Positions 45,306 through 54,515 of a stretch of 64,000 nt of DNA are shown here, in pieces. The DNA lies in the NCBI GenBank assembly GCA_037440065.1, contig JBBIUV010000016.1, positions 620,001 through 684,000 of the forward strand, written 5' to 3'. The notes below the pieces were generated by a model that saw only the letters and a list, made by a program, of their open reading frames with translations, was not told the DNA's origin and did not search any database. This stretch comes from UBA1563 sp037440065 (GTDB lineage: Bacteria; Bacteroidota; Ignavibacteria; Ignavibacteriales; Ignavibacteriaceae). Positions within the stretch are counted from its first letter, which is position 1. Every line of letters begins with the position of its first letter. A program made the position numbers and the translations under genes.

Positions 45306-47420
45306 TTATTTAACTACTAAGAATTTACCGGTTTTAATAAATCCGTTTTTATTATTTTTTACTGTAAATAGATAAAGTCCGGTAGCAATTGCTTGATCAT
45401 TACCGGTAATTAAATCCCATGCATGTTCACCCCCGGCGAATTGTTGTTTGCCATCCGAAGCATACTGTTCAAACCATCGAAGATCCGAACCGTTGCTCAA
45501 TTGATTATGTTCTATTCTTTTAACAACATCTCCGGCAAGTGTATAAATTGTTATTTCACAATCAGCTGGCAAGTTATAGAAATAAATTTTTCTTAAACGC
45601 TCAGAAGAACCATCCCAAAGCGCACTTCCGTAATAAGGATTTGGATAAACACCAACTTCAGTATTTTCATCATTCGTAGCCGGTGTTCCGGGCAAAATTC
45701 TTTTTAAATTCGCTAGTAAACTTGATTCCAAAGGTCCTAGATTATTTTCTGGGTCACCTTTATCGATTGAAGTTATCGAAAAAAGATACTGCCAACCATT
45801 TAAGAGATTGGGAACTTCGTACTTGTAATAATATTTTGTTGTATCGTCAGGAAAGATTTTCGGTTCTGAAAGTTCGATTGAATTAAAACCGGTGTTATAA
45901 CCAGTTACACCAGCAGAATCATATTGTGCTAGTACAACTAAAGAAGCAACAGTATTTTGTGCATCGGAGATATCGAATCCAGCTTGTGTTCTATAAATTT
46001 TATATCCCGCAAAATCCTTCTTCCCTGAAATAGGGTCAATTGAAACTTCTGCTCTTTTGTCCCAGTAGATTGTAGCTTTTTGATTTTCATTAACAACCTT
46101 AATAACCGGTACATTTGGCGGTGAAGGTAAAATATATCGATGTATTTTTCCGTCGCCAAAGAGATCTTCACCTGCATCAATAATACCATTTCTGTTCTTA
46201 TCGTTGCCGAAATAAGCTCTCAATGCCCAGTCAGCGTTTGAATACAAATTTTTTCTTTGTTCCCATGTATCCGAGATTGCGGGATCATTTCCAAATTTTT
46301 TAGCACAGACAATAGCGAACACAACATTAATTGAATCTCCCGGAGCAATATTTTTGTAATATCCGCGAGTGATCATGAGCGATCGGTTTGAAGGTAACTT
46401 TAAATCTTGAGGGTTAATCCCTTTTCCATACCGATTTTGTCCGCCGAACCAACCCTGCATTTTTCTGTATCTATCAAGATCATTTGTTGGAGCGAAAAAG
46501 TTTGGATCAGTTGTGTTATTGTGTGTCCATGCATTGAAATTGGTCGCAGGTAATGTATCACCTTGTAAAACAAAATTTTCTTCAATAGTAGGGGTTGAAC
46601 CAAGGTATAAAAAACCAACATAACTGTCTGTTAGCGGACCATCTCCATCGGCATCGTATTCATAAGCAATTTTGAGTGTATCGTTATAAGCATCTCCACC
46701 GTGAGAATAAAAAGCAGAATTTGTTGTAGTGTTTATTTTTGTATTTCTAACAACTGCATCAGTCCAAAGTCCAACGTAAACACTGTCTAAATATTTGTTA
46801 GTAACATTCTTAATTGTGTAATTCATAATCACGAAAAAATCTGCAAACGGGAAATTCCAAGCATATGTTTCTTCATGAACTACAACTCCAAGCGGAACAT
46901 GCTCGGCAATTGTTTCACCATTGGCGTATGTAGTGTTTGAATCAGTAAAATCCATAACAAAATCTTGATGAGATATTGCATATGGATTGTAAAATCTTGA
47001 ATCTAGTGAAGTCGATCGTTCAACTACTTTGGATTCTAAACTATTGGTATATTCAAATCCTGCATTTCTTCCGGATGAAAGTGAACTGGCATCAACCGCT
47101 GCTGTGCTTACTAATGGACCAACTAAACTTTTTGAAGTAAGATTTTCTTTTTGAAATCCACCAATCCAAAGACCGCCGACAAAAATATGTTCAATACCAC
47201 TCCCCAAGGGATATTCACATGAAGGTTGACGATTTGCCGCAGTAAGATTACTTAAACCATTCCCGTAAATACCAAAGTTAGAAACGGTCAGTCCAATGTT
47301 GCCGACATTAGTGGATTTGGAATTATCATCAACGTTTGTTTTTGAGAGGATGCTTTGTTGCGGTTTTAAGTGTGCAACAAAAATTAGTAGCAAGAAATTT
47401 AGAAGTAGAATTTTTTTCAT
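45306..47420 (-). CDS. Secreted T9SS cargo protein, FN3-containing
   Basis: 704 aa from ATG 47420 (MKKILLLNFLLLIFVAHLKPQ signal peptide); a TTG two codons upstream is less likely. The conserved N-terminal part (GLTVSNFGIYGNGLSN, YPLGSGIEHIFVGGLWIGG) recurs in many Ignavibacteria surface proteins in my recollection. A dockerin-like calcium loop (KNRNGIIDAGEDLF) and an FN3 domain (KATIYWDKRAEVSIDP, YKIYRTQAGFDI) precede the C-terminus. The last 100 residues (NPYYGSALWDGS...GLYLFTVKN...GKFLVVK) are a divergent sorting domain like that of the S8 protease. First gene of the envelope run. Confidence 0.85.
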   Translation of the reverse strand: MKKILLLNFLLLIFVAHLKPQQSILSKTNVDDNSKSTNVGNIGLTVSNFGIYGNGLSNLTAANRQPSCEYPLGSGIEHIFVGGLWIGGFQKENLTSKSLVGPLVSTAAVDASSLSSGRNAGFEYTNSLESKVVERSTSLDSRFYNPYAISHQDFVMDFTDSNTTYANGETIAEHVPLGVVVHEETYAWNFPFADFFVIMNYTIKNVTNKYLDSVYVGLWTDAVVRNTKINTTTNSAFYSHGGDAYNDTLKIAYEYDADGDGPLTDSYVGFLYLGSTPTIEENFVLQGDTLPATNFNAWTHNNTTDPNFFAPTNDLDRYRKMQGWFGGQNRYGKGINPQDLKLPSNRSLMITRGYYKNIAPGDSINVVFAIVCAKKFGNDPAISDTWEQRKNLYSNADWALRAYFGNDKNRNGIIDAGEDLFGDGKIHRYILPSPPNVPVIKVVNENQKATIYWDKRAEVSIDPISGKKDFAGYKIYRTQAGFDISDAQNTVASLVVLAQYDSAGVTGYNTGFNSIELSEPKIFPDDTTKYYYKYEVPNLLNGWQYLFSITSIDKGDPENNLGPLESSLLANLKRILPGTPATNDENTEVGVYPNPYYGSALWDGSSERLRKIYFYNLPADCEITIYTLAGDVVKRIEHNQLSNGSDLRWFEQYASDGKQQFAGGEHAWDLITGNDQAIATGLYLFTVKNNKNGFIKTGKFLVVK

Positions 47421-47507
47421 TAACAATAACTTTTTTTAGCTAATCTAAAATACAATAAAAAATTGGACTGTTAAGTTATGAAATTATTAAATGATATTAC
47501 AAAATAT

Positions 47508-48422
47508 TTAAAATAAAGTTTGTCGTGCTTGTTCATCTGCGTGATACGAACTTCTAACCAGTGGTGAAGATTCGACTATTTTAAATCCAATTTTTAATCC
47601 CTCATCCTTAAATAGTGCAAAATCAGATAGGGTGACATAACGGTCAACGGGTAAATGATTTTTTGTCGGTTGGAGATATTGTCCAATTGTTAATATATCA
47701 CATCCGGAAGAAACTAAATCTTTCATAGTTTCAATCACTTCTTCATTTTTTTCCCCGATACCAACCATGATTCCACTCTTTGTTTTCAAACCTTTCTGCT
47801 TAAACCATGAAATTAATTCAAGACTTCGCTGATACTTTGCCTGAGGTCTTACAGCATGATAGAGTCTAGGAACTGTTTCAAGATTGTGGTTTAAAATATC
47901 GGGAGGATTTTGCATAATGATTTCAAATGAAGATGTTTCTCCTTTAAAATCGGGGATGAGAGTTTCTATAGTACACGATGGCAGTTGTTCGCGTATCAAC
48001 CGAATCGTTTCAGCAAAAATAGTAGCCCCACCATCTTTTAATTCATCTCGATCGACTGAAGTAATTACAACATGACGGAGTTGCAATTTTGCAATTGCCT
48101 CAGCAACTCTTTTTGGTTCATCAAGATCGAGAGTGTTTGGAATGCCAACTTTGATGTTACAAAATCCGCAACTGCGAGTACAAGTGTCGCCAAGAATCAT
48201 AAATGTTGCAGTTCGATGATTCCAGCATTCACCGATGTTCGGGCAGCGGGCTTCTTCGCAAACCGTGTTAAGATTTTTATCCCGCATCAAGTTTTTTAAA
48301 TCGCTGAAATTCTCCCCTATTGGTAAACGCACTTTCAACCAATCGGGCCGTTTGCCCAAGTATTCTTTTCTACTTTCAGCTTCTTCTTTAAATATTCTTT
48401 GATGATAATTTATCGTGCGCAT
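47508..48422 (-). CDS. lipA: Lipoyl synthase (radical SAM)
   Basis: Inserts two sulfurs into octanoyl-lysine to form lipoyl. The auxiliary cluster cysteines are C55, C60 and C66 (CEEARCPNIGEC), the radical SAM cluster C81, C85, C88 (CTRSCGFC), and the closing RSSY motif (VRSSYHAD) near the C-terminus donates the serine ligand. 304 aa is typical. Separated from the E2 gene by a 131-bp gap with REP-like palindromes, but on the same strand as the rest of the dehydrogenase cluster. Confidence 0.97.
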   Translation of the reverse strand: MRTINYHQRIFKEEAESRKEYLGKRPDWLKVRLPIGENFSDLKNLMRDKNLNTVCEEARCPNIGECWNHRTATFMILGDTCTRSCGFCNIKVGIPNTLDLDEPKRVAEAIAKLQLRHVVITSVDRDELKDGGATIFAETIRLIREQLPSCTIETLIPDFKGETSSFEIIMQNPPDILNHNLETVPRLYHAVRPQAKYQRSLELISWFKQKGLKTKSGIMVGIGEKNEEVIETMKDLVSSGCDILTIGQYLQPTKNHLPVDRYVTLSDFALFKDEGLKIGFKIVESSPLVRSSYHADEQARQTLF

Positions 48423-48444
48423 TAAATTCTATTTCATCTTTTTT

Positions 48445-48515
48445 GTAGGGAACGGTCGAGACCGTTCCTTTTAATTGTGTTTATATTCTTCGGAACGCTC
48501 GCGAGCGTTCCCTAC
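48445..48515. repeat. REP-like double palindrome between the E2 and lipA genes
   Basis: Two GC-rich palindromes lie 23 nt apart in AT-rich DNA: GGAACGGTC-GA-GACCGTTCC (48449-48468) and the perfect 20-mer GGAACGCTCGCGAGCGTTCC (48492-48511). The outer ends GTAGGGAACG (48445-48454) and CGTTCCCTAC (48506-48515) are also inverted, so the whole unit can fold as one large hairpin with two sub-hairpins, the form of a bacterial interspersed mosaic element. A weaker hairpin AACAGA/TCTGTT at 48525-48542 follows. It could serve as transcription attenuator between E2 and lipA. Confidence 0.8.
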
Positions 48516-48553
48516 TTTTATAATAACAGATTGAAGTCTGTTTTACGGTTTTG

Positions 48554-50170
48554 TTATAATATTTCTTTTTCGTCAAACTGTTCGAGCGTTCTTTTCATTA
48601 AAGAAAGGAATTTCCCGCCGACCATTCCATCAACTAAACGGTGATCGTGTGAGAGTGCTAAATTCATTATCGGTCGAATTGCAATCGTATCCGTTCTATC
48701 AACTTCAAGTACCACAGGTTTTTTAATCACCGCGCCAACCCCAAGTATTGCTACTTCAGGTTGATTTATAATCGGCGTTCCGAAAATTGTCCCAAACACC
48801 CCATAATTTGTAATTGAAAATGTTCCATTCGTTACGTCATCCGGAGTAAGTTTTTTTGTTCTCGCTTTTTCTGCAACTTCAGAAATTGATTTAGCCAATT
48901 CAACAATACTTTTTTCGTGCGCGTTTTTAATATTCGGAACTATCAAGCCATTTGGTTCGAGCGCAACGGCAATTCCTAAATTCACAAATCTTTTTTGAAG
49001 AATGGTTGTTCCATCAATTGAAGAGTTTACAATTGGAAAAGCCTGAATGGCTTTTACTACTGCATAGGAAACAAACGCCATATAGGTAAGTTTTACTCCG
49101 TGATGACTTTGATACCAATCTTTATTTTTGTTAATGAAATTATAAATTTTTGTAATATCAACTTCAATTGTTGCAGAAACATGGACAGAGGCTTCCCGAC
49201 TTTTAATCATATGATGCATAATTTTCTGCCGAATGTTATCCATCGGAATTCGTTCAATTAAATCGTTCACAAATGGTTGTCCAATTTCTTCAGTCGAGAC
49301 TTTGCTCTGCGAAATTAGACGAGTTCCTCTTTTTTGAAGATAATTTAGAAGATCATTTTTTGTTACTCTTCCGCCAATCCCGGAACCGCTGATCTTTTCC
49401 AATTCATCGAAAGAAACTTTTTCTTTTTTAGAAATACTCATCACAAGCGGTGAGTAAAATCTATTACTGTCTTTTTTCACTTCATCAGAATTTTTTTCTG
49501 CGAAAGCATTATCAGCAATAACCGAATTCATCTGAATATCTTCACTAAAAATTTCTTTTGGCGCTTCAGCTTGATGCGTTTGTTCGGATGTAGAAACTTT
49601 TGCAACGATAATTCCAACATCAACCGTCTCTTGTTCATTCACCAATATTTCGGTTAATGTACCATTTACCGGCGAGGGAACTTCGGTATCAACTTTGTCG
49701 GTACTTATTTCGAAAAGAATTTCGTCCTGCTTAATTGTTTCACCGATTTTTTTGTGCCATTTTATAATCGTTCCTTCCATAACAGACTCCCCCATCTTCG
49801 GCATTGGAATATCTACGGTCTGTAGTGAACCGTTTAATTCAGTTTTTTTTATTGGTCGAGTTTCTACCAATTCTCCCGGAACATGTGCTTCTTTTTTTGC
49901 TGAAGTATTGATTGTAGAAACATGAACATTTTTATCCGATTCAATAAACGCAACAATTTTCCCTACGTCTAAAGTCGTTCCTTCTTCAGCAATAATTTCT
50001 GCAACAACTCCATCAATTGGAGAAGAAATTTCTGAATCAACTTTATCTGTACTTATTTCAAAAAGAATTTCATCTTTGCGGATCGCTTCTCCAACTTTTT
50101 TATGCCACTTTAAAATGGTCCCCTCCATAATTGATTCACCCATCTTCGGCATTGGAATTTCAATTCTCAT
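48554..50170 (-). CDS. 2-oxoacid dehydrogenase E2 component with two lipoyl domains
   Basis: 538 aa dihydrolipoyllysine acyltransferase. Two lipoyl domains carry STDKVDSE (K43) and STDKVDTE (K159), then a peripheral subunit-binding domain (FYSPLVMSISKKEKVSFDELEK, GRVTKNDLLNYLQ, about 238-281) and the catalytic domain with the SHDHRLVDG motif (catalytic His and Asp). The variable linkers are Pro/Glu-rich. The acyl specificity is unclear: the fused E1 and E2 layout is common to branched-chain and acetoin/pyruvate-type complexes in FCB bacteria. It follows the E1 gene after 39 nt. Confidence 0.93.
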   Translation of the reverse strand: MRIEIPMPKMGESIMEGTILKWHKKVGEAIRKDEILFEISTDKVDSEISSPIDGVVAEIIAEEGTTLDVGKIVAFIESDKNVHVSTINTSAKKEAHVPGELVETRPIKKTELNGSLQTVDIPMPKMGESVMEGTIIKWHKKIGETIKQDEILFEISTDKVDTEVPSPVNGTLTEILVNEQETVDVGIIVAKVSTSEQTHQAEAPKEIFSEDIQMNSVIADNAFAEKNSDEVKKDSNRFYSPLVMSISKKEKVSFDELEKISGSGIGGRVTKNDLLNYLQKRGTRLISQSKVSTEEIGQPFVNDLIERIPMDNIRQKIMHHMIKSREASVHVSATIEVDITKIYNFINKNKDWYQSHHGVKLTYMAFVSYAVVKAIQAFPIVNSSIDGTTILQKRFVNLGIAVALEPNGLIVPNIKNAHEKSIVELAKSISEVAEKARTKKLTPDDVTNGTFSITNYGVFGTIFGTPIINQPEVAILGVGAVIKKPVVLEVDRTDTIAIRPIMNLALSHDHRLVDGMVGGKFLSLMKRTLEQFDEKEIL

Positions 50171-50209
50171 TTTTTTCTTTCTCTTTCAACATTCAACTTT
50201 ATACTGTTA

Positions 50210-52327
50210 TTAGTAACGAATCAATTCTTTGATCGCATGGTAAATTCCTTCACGCGAAGGAAGAACTGCGTTTTCCAAAACCGGACTGTACGGAATGTGT
50301 ACATCTTTTGCGCCGTAACGTTTCACAGGCGCATCAAGAAATTGAAAACATTGTTCTGAAATACGAGCGGCAATCTCGGCACCGAATCCCGCTGTTAACG
50401 TGTCTTCGTGAATTACAATTGCTTTACTCGTTTTTTTCACGGAATTAAAAATTGTTTCTTCATCCAACGGAACAATGGTTCGAATATCAACAATCTCAAC
50501 TGAATAACCTTCATCTTCAAGTTTGCGAACAGCAAAAACCGTATCCCACACAGAAGCTCCGTAAGTGATAACAGAAACATCTTTTCCTTCTTTTACAATT
50601 TTTGCTTTGCCAAATGGAAGAAGATAATTTTTATCAGGTTCAGATGATGTTGCAAAACTTTGCCGGTACAAACCTTTATGTTCACAAAATAAAACCGGAT
50701 CATTCAGACGGATTGCGGTTTTTAGTAAACCTTTTGCATCTGCGGCGTTCGACGGGTATGCAATATATATTCCCGGAATGTGTGCAAAGATCGATTCAAT
50801 ATTCTGACTGTGATATAGTCCGCCATGAATATATCCGCCAACGGCAACACGCGTAACGAATGTAGAAGTCCATGCATTATTTGACCGATAGCGCATCGTT
50901 GCAACTTCATCTTTGAACTGCATAAATGCAGGCCAAATGTAATCACCAAACTGGATTTCAACGATCGGCTTTAATCCGGTCAACGCCATACCGGCTGCAA
51001 CTCCGATTATGCTTGCTTCAGCCAATGGAGAATTGAATACTCGTTTTTCACCAAACTTTTGTGTTAAACCTTTTGTTGCTGTAAAAACACCTCCCTTTTT
51101 ATCGGCAACATCTTCACCAAAAATGTAAGTCTTGTTGTTCAGTTCCATCTCTTCATGCAGCGCGTGGTTGATCGCGTCAACCATTACAATTTTATTTCCG
51201 ATTGGTGTAGAAGATTCATACTCAAAAGTATTTTTCAATCCGGATTCATCAAAGAGATATTTTTCGCAAGTCTCCGGCAGCGGATCGTGCGCCTTTGCGG
51301 CTTCAGTAACAGCGTTTTCAATTTCTTCTAATACTTCCTTCTTTATTGTTTCAAGTTCTTCATCCGTTGCTAAATTATTTTCTTTTAAAAGAAGAATCAT
51401 TTTATCGATCGGATCGCGTTTTGCTTCATCTTCTAATTCATCATGTTCACGATATTTTTTCTGATCGTCAGATGACGAGTGCGAGAGCAAACGGACTACA
51501 TCTGCTTCGATTAAAACCGGTCCCTCGCCGCTGTGCACGTATTCCATTGCTTCTTGAAACGCTAAATATGATTCAACAAAATCAGTTCCGTCAATCAATA
51601 GTCGTTTTAATGTTGCGTATCCTTTCATCATTTCTGCAATTGAGTTTCCTTCGCCGCCGCTTTGTTTAGAGACATGTACCGAGATAGCGTACTTGTTATT
51701 CTCAACAACAAAAATCACCGGAAGTTTTTCCCGGCTCGCCCAGTTTACCGCTTCGTGAAATTCACCTTGACTTGTAGTTCCTTCGCCCGAACTAACATAA
51801 GTTACATTTTTAATTCCTTGATGCTGGGAAGCTAACGCAGCACCTACAGCTTGTAAATACTGGGTTCCGGTAGGACTTGATTGTGTTGGAATGTTTAAAC
51901 CTTTTGCGCCAAAATGCCCTGGAAGTTGTCTTCCACCGCTCGAAGGATCGTCGGCTTTTGCAAAACTTTGAAGGAAAATATCGTATGGTTTAACTCCACA
52001 GCCTAAGACAACACAGAGGTCGCGGTAATAAGGGAATATCCAATCGTGATGCGGATTTAATTGCATTGCAGATGCAATTTGTACCGCTTCGTGCCCCGAA
52101 CCAGCAATGTGAAAAAAAGTTTTCCCTTGCTTAAGCAAGTTCATTGTTTTTATATCTATTTGTCGAGAAAGAAACATAGTTCGGAAAGCAAAGAGCAAAT
52201 CTTCTTTTGAAAGATTTAACTTCTTTCCATTAATTGTAATTTCTTTTTTCACTTTACTCTTCTTTTGATCTGTTGATCTCATATTATTTACAAACCTTTT
52301 TTCACACTTGTTAGATTCATTTTTCAC
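50210..52327 (-). CDS. 2-oxoacid dehydrogenase E1, alpha-beta fusion
   Basis: 705 aa thiamine-diphosphate enzyme. The N-terminal alpha half shows HIAGSGHEAVQ, the ThDP/Mg loop SSGEGTTSQGEFHEAVNWA and ENNKYAIS; the C-terminal beta half begins about 365 with NKIVMVDAINHALHEEM, then FGEDVADKKGGVF. In many bacteria these are separate subunits; fused versions occur in Bacteroidetes and Chlamydiae. The branched-chain type (BkdA-like) is the best guess. The start is GTG at 52327, overlapping the lipB stop (GTGA); ATG 52282 would drop 15 non-conserved residues. Confidence 0.92.
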   Translation of the reverse strand: MKNESNKCEKRFVNNMRSTDQKKSKVKKEITINGKKLNLSKEDLLFAFRTMFLSRQIDIKTMNLLKQGKTFFHIAGSGHEAVQIASAMQLNPHHDWIFPYYRDLCVVLGCGVKPYDIFLQSFAKADDPSSGGRQLPGHFGAKGLNIPTQSSPTGTQYLQAVGAALASQHQGIKNVTYVSSGEGTTSQGEFHEAVNWASREKLPVIFVVENNKYAISVHVSKQSGGEGNSIAEMMKGYATLKRLLIDGTDFVESYLAFQEAMEYVHSGEGPVLIEADVVRLLSHSSSDDQKKYREHDELEDEAKRDPIDKMILLLKENNLATDEELETIKKEVLEEIENAVTEAAKAHDPLPETCEKYLFDESGLKNTFEYESSTPIGNKIVMVDAINHALHEEMELNNKTYIFGEDVADKKGGVFTATKGLTQKFGEKRVFNSPLAEASIIGVAAGMALTGLKPIVEIQFGDYIWPAFMQFKDEVATMRYRSNNAWTSTFVTRVAVGGYIHGGLYHSQNIESIFAHIPGIYIAYPSNAADAKGLLKTAIRLNDPVLFCEHKGLYRQSFATSSEPDKNYLLPFGKAKIVKEGKDVSVITYGASVWDTVFAVRKLEDEGYSVEIVDIRTIVPLDEETIFNSVKKTSKAIVIHEDTLTAGFGAEIAARISEQCFQFLDAPVKRYGAKDVHIPYSPVLENAVLPSREGIYHAIKELIRY

Positions 52328-53049
52328 ACAGTGGATAGAACTTCCGTTTTCATTGATAACAGTTTATCAGTTTCCACCGTTTTGATCTCATCGTACTGGA
52401 AGATTGCTTTGAAATTATTCAGTAATTTCTCTATTACGTCGGAAAGAGAAATCTCTCCTCCCAATTCTTTTGCAAGCGAAGTAACTTCTTTGTCACTAAT
52501 TCCGCAGGGAATAATACCGTTAAATAAATTCAAATCCGTATTAACATTAAAAGCAAATCCATGCATCGAAATCCAGTTGCTGATTTTAATACCTATTGCA
52601 GCAATTTTTCTATTTTCTATCCAAACGCCAGTGTATTTTTCTTTACGTTCGGTTTCCAATCCATATTCTTTGCAAGTCAGCATGATCACCTCTTCTAATG
52701 CGCGTAAATATTTGTGCGTATCGTTGTGCCATTCATTCAAATTGATGATCGGGTACCCAACTATTTGTCCGGGACCGTGATATGTTATATCTCCGCCTCG
52801 GTCAATCTCATAAACCGATATGTTATTATCTTCTAAATATTCCTTACTTCCAACAAGATTCTTTTTATCAGCAGTTTTTCCCAAAGTATACGTATGGGGA
52901 TGTTCGAGCATTAAAAAAACATCACTGATCATCTTGTCTTTTCTTTGTTGATGCAGCTCATGCTGAAGATCCCACGCTTCTTTATATCCAATTGTTCCGA
53001 GATCAGAATAAGTTAAAGTTCTATATATGGATTGATTCGCCGTAGGCAT
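52324..53049 (-). CDS. lipB: Octanoyl-ACP:protein octanoyltransferase
   Basis: Transfers octanoate from ACP to the E2 lipoyl lysine, upstream of LipA. 241 aa. RGGDITYHGPGQIVGYPI is the substrate-binding hallmark; the catalytic Cys is in IPCGISDKEVTS and the Lys in AIGIKISNWISMHGFAFN. The ATG at 53049 overlaps the 3' end of lpd by 29 nt, and no alternative start would give a full-length enzyme, so the overlap is real. Its stop overlaps the E1 start as GTGA. Confidence 0.96.
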   Translation of the reverse strand: MPTANQSIYRTLTYSDLGTIGYKEAWDLQHELHQQRKDKMISDVFLMLEHPHTYTLGKTADKKNLVGSKEYLEDNNISVYEIDRGGDITYHGPGQIVGYPIINLNEWHNDTHKYLRALEEVIMLTCKEYGLETERKEKYTGVWIENRKIAAIGIKISNWISMHGFAFNVNTDLNLFNGIIPCGISDKEVTSLAKELGGEISLSDVIEKLLNNFKAIFQYDEIKTVETDKLLSMKTEVLSTV

Positions 53050-54424
53050 TAGCCGCTGCTTCCATTATTGATTCTGATAACGTTGGATGCGCATGGATTG
53101 TTTTTGCAATCGATTCGTATGTTGCACCGTGAGATTTTGCGATTGAGAGTTCGGCAATCATTTCTGTTGCTTCTGAGCCTATAATATGTGCGCCGAGAAG
53201 CTCACCATATTTTGCATCGAAAATAAGTTTTACAAATCCTTCGCGATCTCCGGCTGCAAAAGCTTTACCACTTGCCATAAAGGGAAATCGTCCTATTTTT
53301 ATTTCATAACCTTTTTCAATTGCTTTTGCTTCGGTTAATCCAACACTCGCAACTTGCGGTTGACAGTAAGTACAACCGGGAATATTTTCATAATTGATCG
53401 GTTCCGGTTGTAAACCTTTTATCGATTCCACACAATTGATTCCTTCAGCGGACGCAACGTGCGCAAGCCATGGCGCTCCAATAACATCGCCTACAGCGTA
53501 AATGTTTTCAACGTTTGTTTGATAACTATTTTTATCAACTTTAATATGATTTTTAAAAAGTTCGATCCCTAATTCCTCCAGACCAAAACCTTCAACATTT
53601 CCAGTAACACCGACCGCTGAAAGAACAATGTCGGATGTTAATTCTTTCTTCTCTCCGTTTTGATTTATTGTAACGTGCGCTTTCTTTCCTCTCGCCGCTA
53701 CATGCTCGACTAAAGTAGAAGTAAAGATTTCAATTCCACGTTTCTTAAAACTTTTTTCAAGCATTTGTGATACTTCTTTATCTTCAATGGGAAGAATACT
53801 TTCCATCATTTCGATGATTGTAACTTTCGTTCCTAAAACAGAATAGAAATATGCGAACTCAACTCCGATAGCTCCTGCACCAATGATGATCATTTCTTTT
53901 GGTTGCTCAGCTAAACTCATCGCTTCAGTGCTAGTTATAATCACTTTCCTATCAACCTGAATGTTGGGAAACGTTTTAACTCTCGCTCCAGTTGCGATGA
54001 TTATTTTTTCGGCTGTAACTGAGTCTAATTTTTTGCCATCATTATCAAGAATATCAATTTGGTTTTTCGATACCAATTTTCCGTAACCCCGAATCCGGTC
54101 GATTTTATTTTTCTTCACAAGAAGTTCTACATTTTTTGTAATCCGGTCGGAAACGTCCCGGCTTCGTTTAATAATTTTGGAGAAATCGAATGAAAGTTCT
54201 TTAATTGAAATTCCAAATTTGGCAGAGTGATTTTTCATTTTATCGAGCAGTTCCGCATTTTTCAATAAAGATTTTGTCGGAATACACCCCCAATTCAAAC
54301 AAACACCTCCGAGGTTTTCTTTATCAATTACAACAGTTTTAAATCCCAACTGGGCAGCACGAATTGCCGCTACATATCCACCTGGACCTCCGCCTAAAAC
54401 TGCGATTTCGTAAGTTTTTGCCAT
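53021..54424 (-). CDS. lpd: Dihydrolipoamide dehydrogenase (E3)
   Basis: 467 aa flavoprotein that reoxidises the E2 lipoyl arm with NAD+. FAD motif GGGPGGYVAAIRAAQLG (11-27), redox-active C42-x4-C47 (GGVCLNWGCIPTKS), NAD motif IIGAGAIGVEFAYFYSVLG near 180-198, IYAVGDV near 313, and the catalytic C-terminal HAHPTLSE. First gene of the E3-LipB-E1-E2-LipA operon, about 90 bp downstream of the MutY-like gene. Confidence 0.98.
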   Translation of the reverse strand: MAKTYEIAVLGGGPGGYVAAIRAAQLGFKTVVIDKENLGGVCLNWGCIPTKSLLKNAELLDKMKNHSAKFGISIKELSFDFSKIIKRSRDVSDRITKNVELLVKKNKIDRIRGYGKLVSKNQIDILDNDGKKLDSVTAEKIIIATGARVKTFPNIQVDRKVIITSTEAMSLAEQPKEMIIIGAGAIGVEFAYFYSVLGTKVTIIEMMESILPIEDKEVSQMLEKSFKKRGIEIFTSTLVEHVAARGKKAHVTINQNGEKKELTSDIVLSAVGVTGNVEGFGLEELGIELFKNHIKVDKNSYQTNVENIYAVGDVIGAPWLAHVASAEGINCVESIKGLQPEPINYENIPGCTYCQPQVASVGLTEAKAIEKGYEIKIGRFPFMASGKAFAAGDREGFVKLIFDAKYGELLGAHIIGSEATEMIAELSIAKSHGATYESIAKTIHAHPTLSESIMEAAANAYGESIHI

Positions 54425-54515
54425 TAATTTATTTCTGCTTTCTTCTTTTTTCTTGCTTCAAATATAAAGAAGCTTTGAGGAAAATGAAAGGATATTGAGT
54501 CTCAAAGAATCCACC

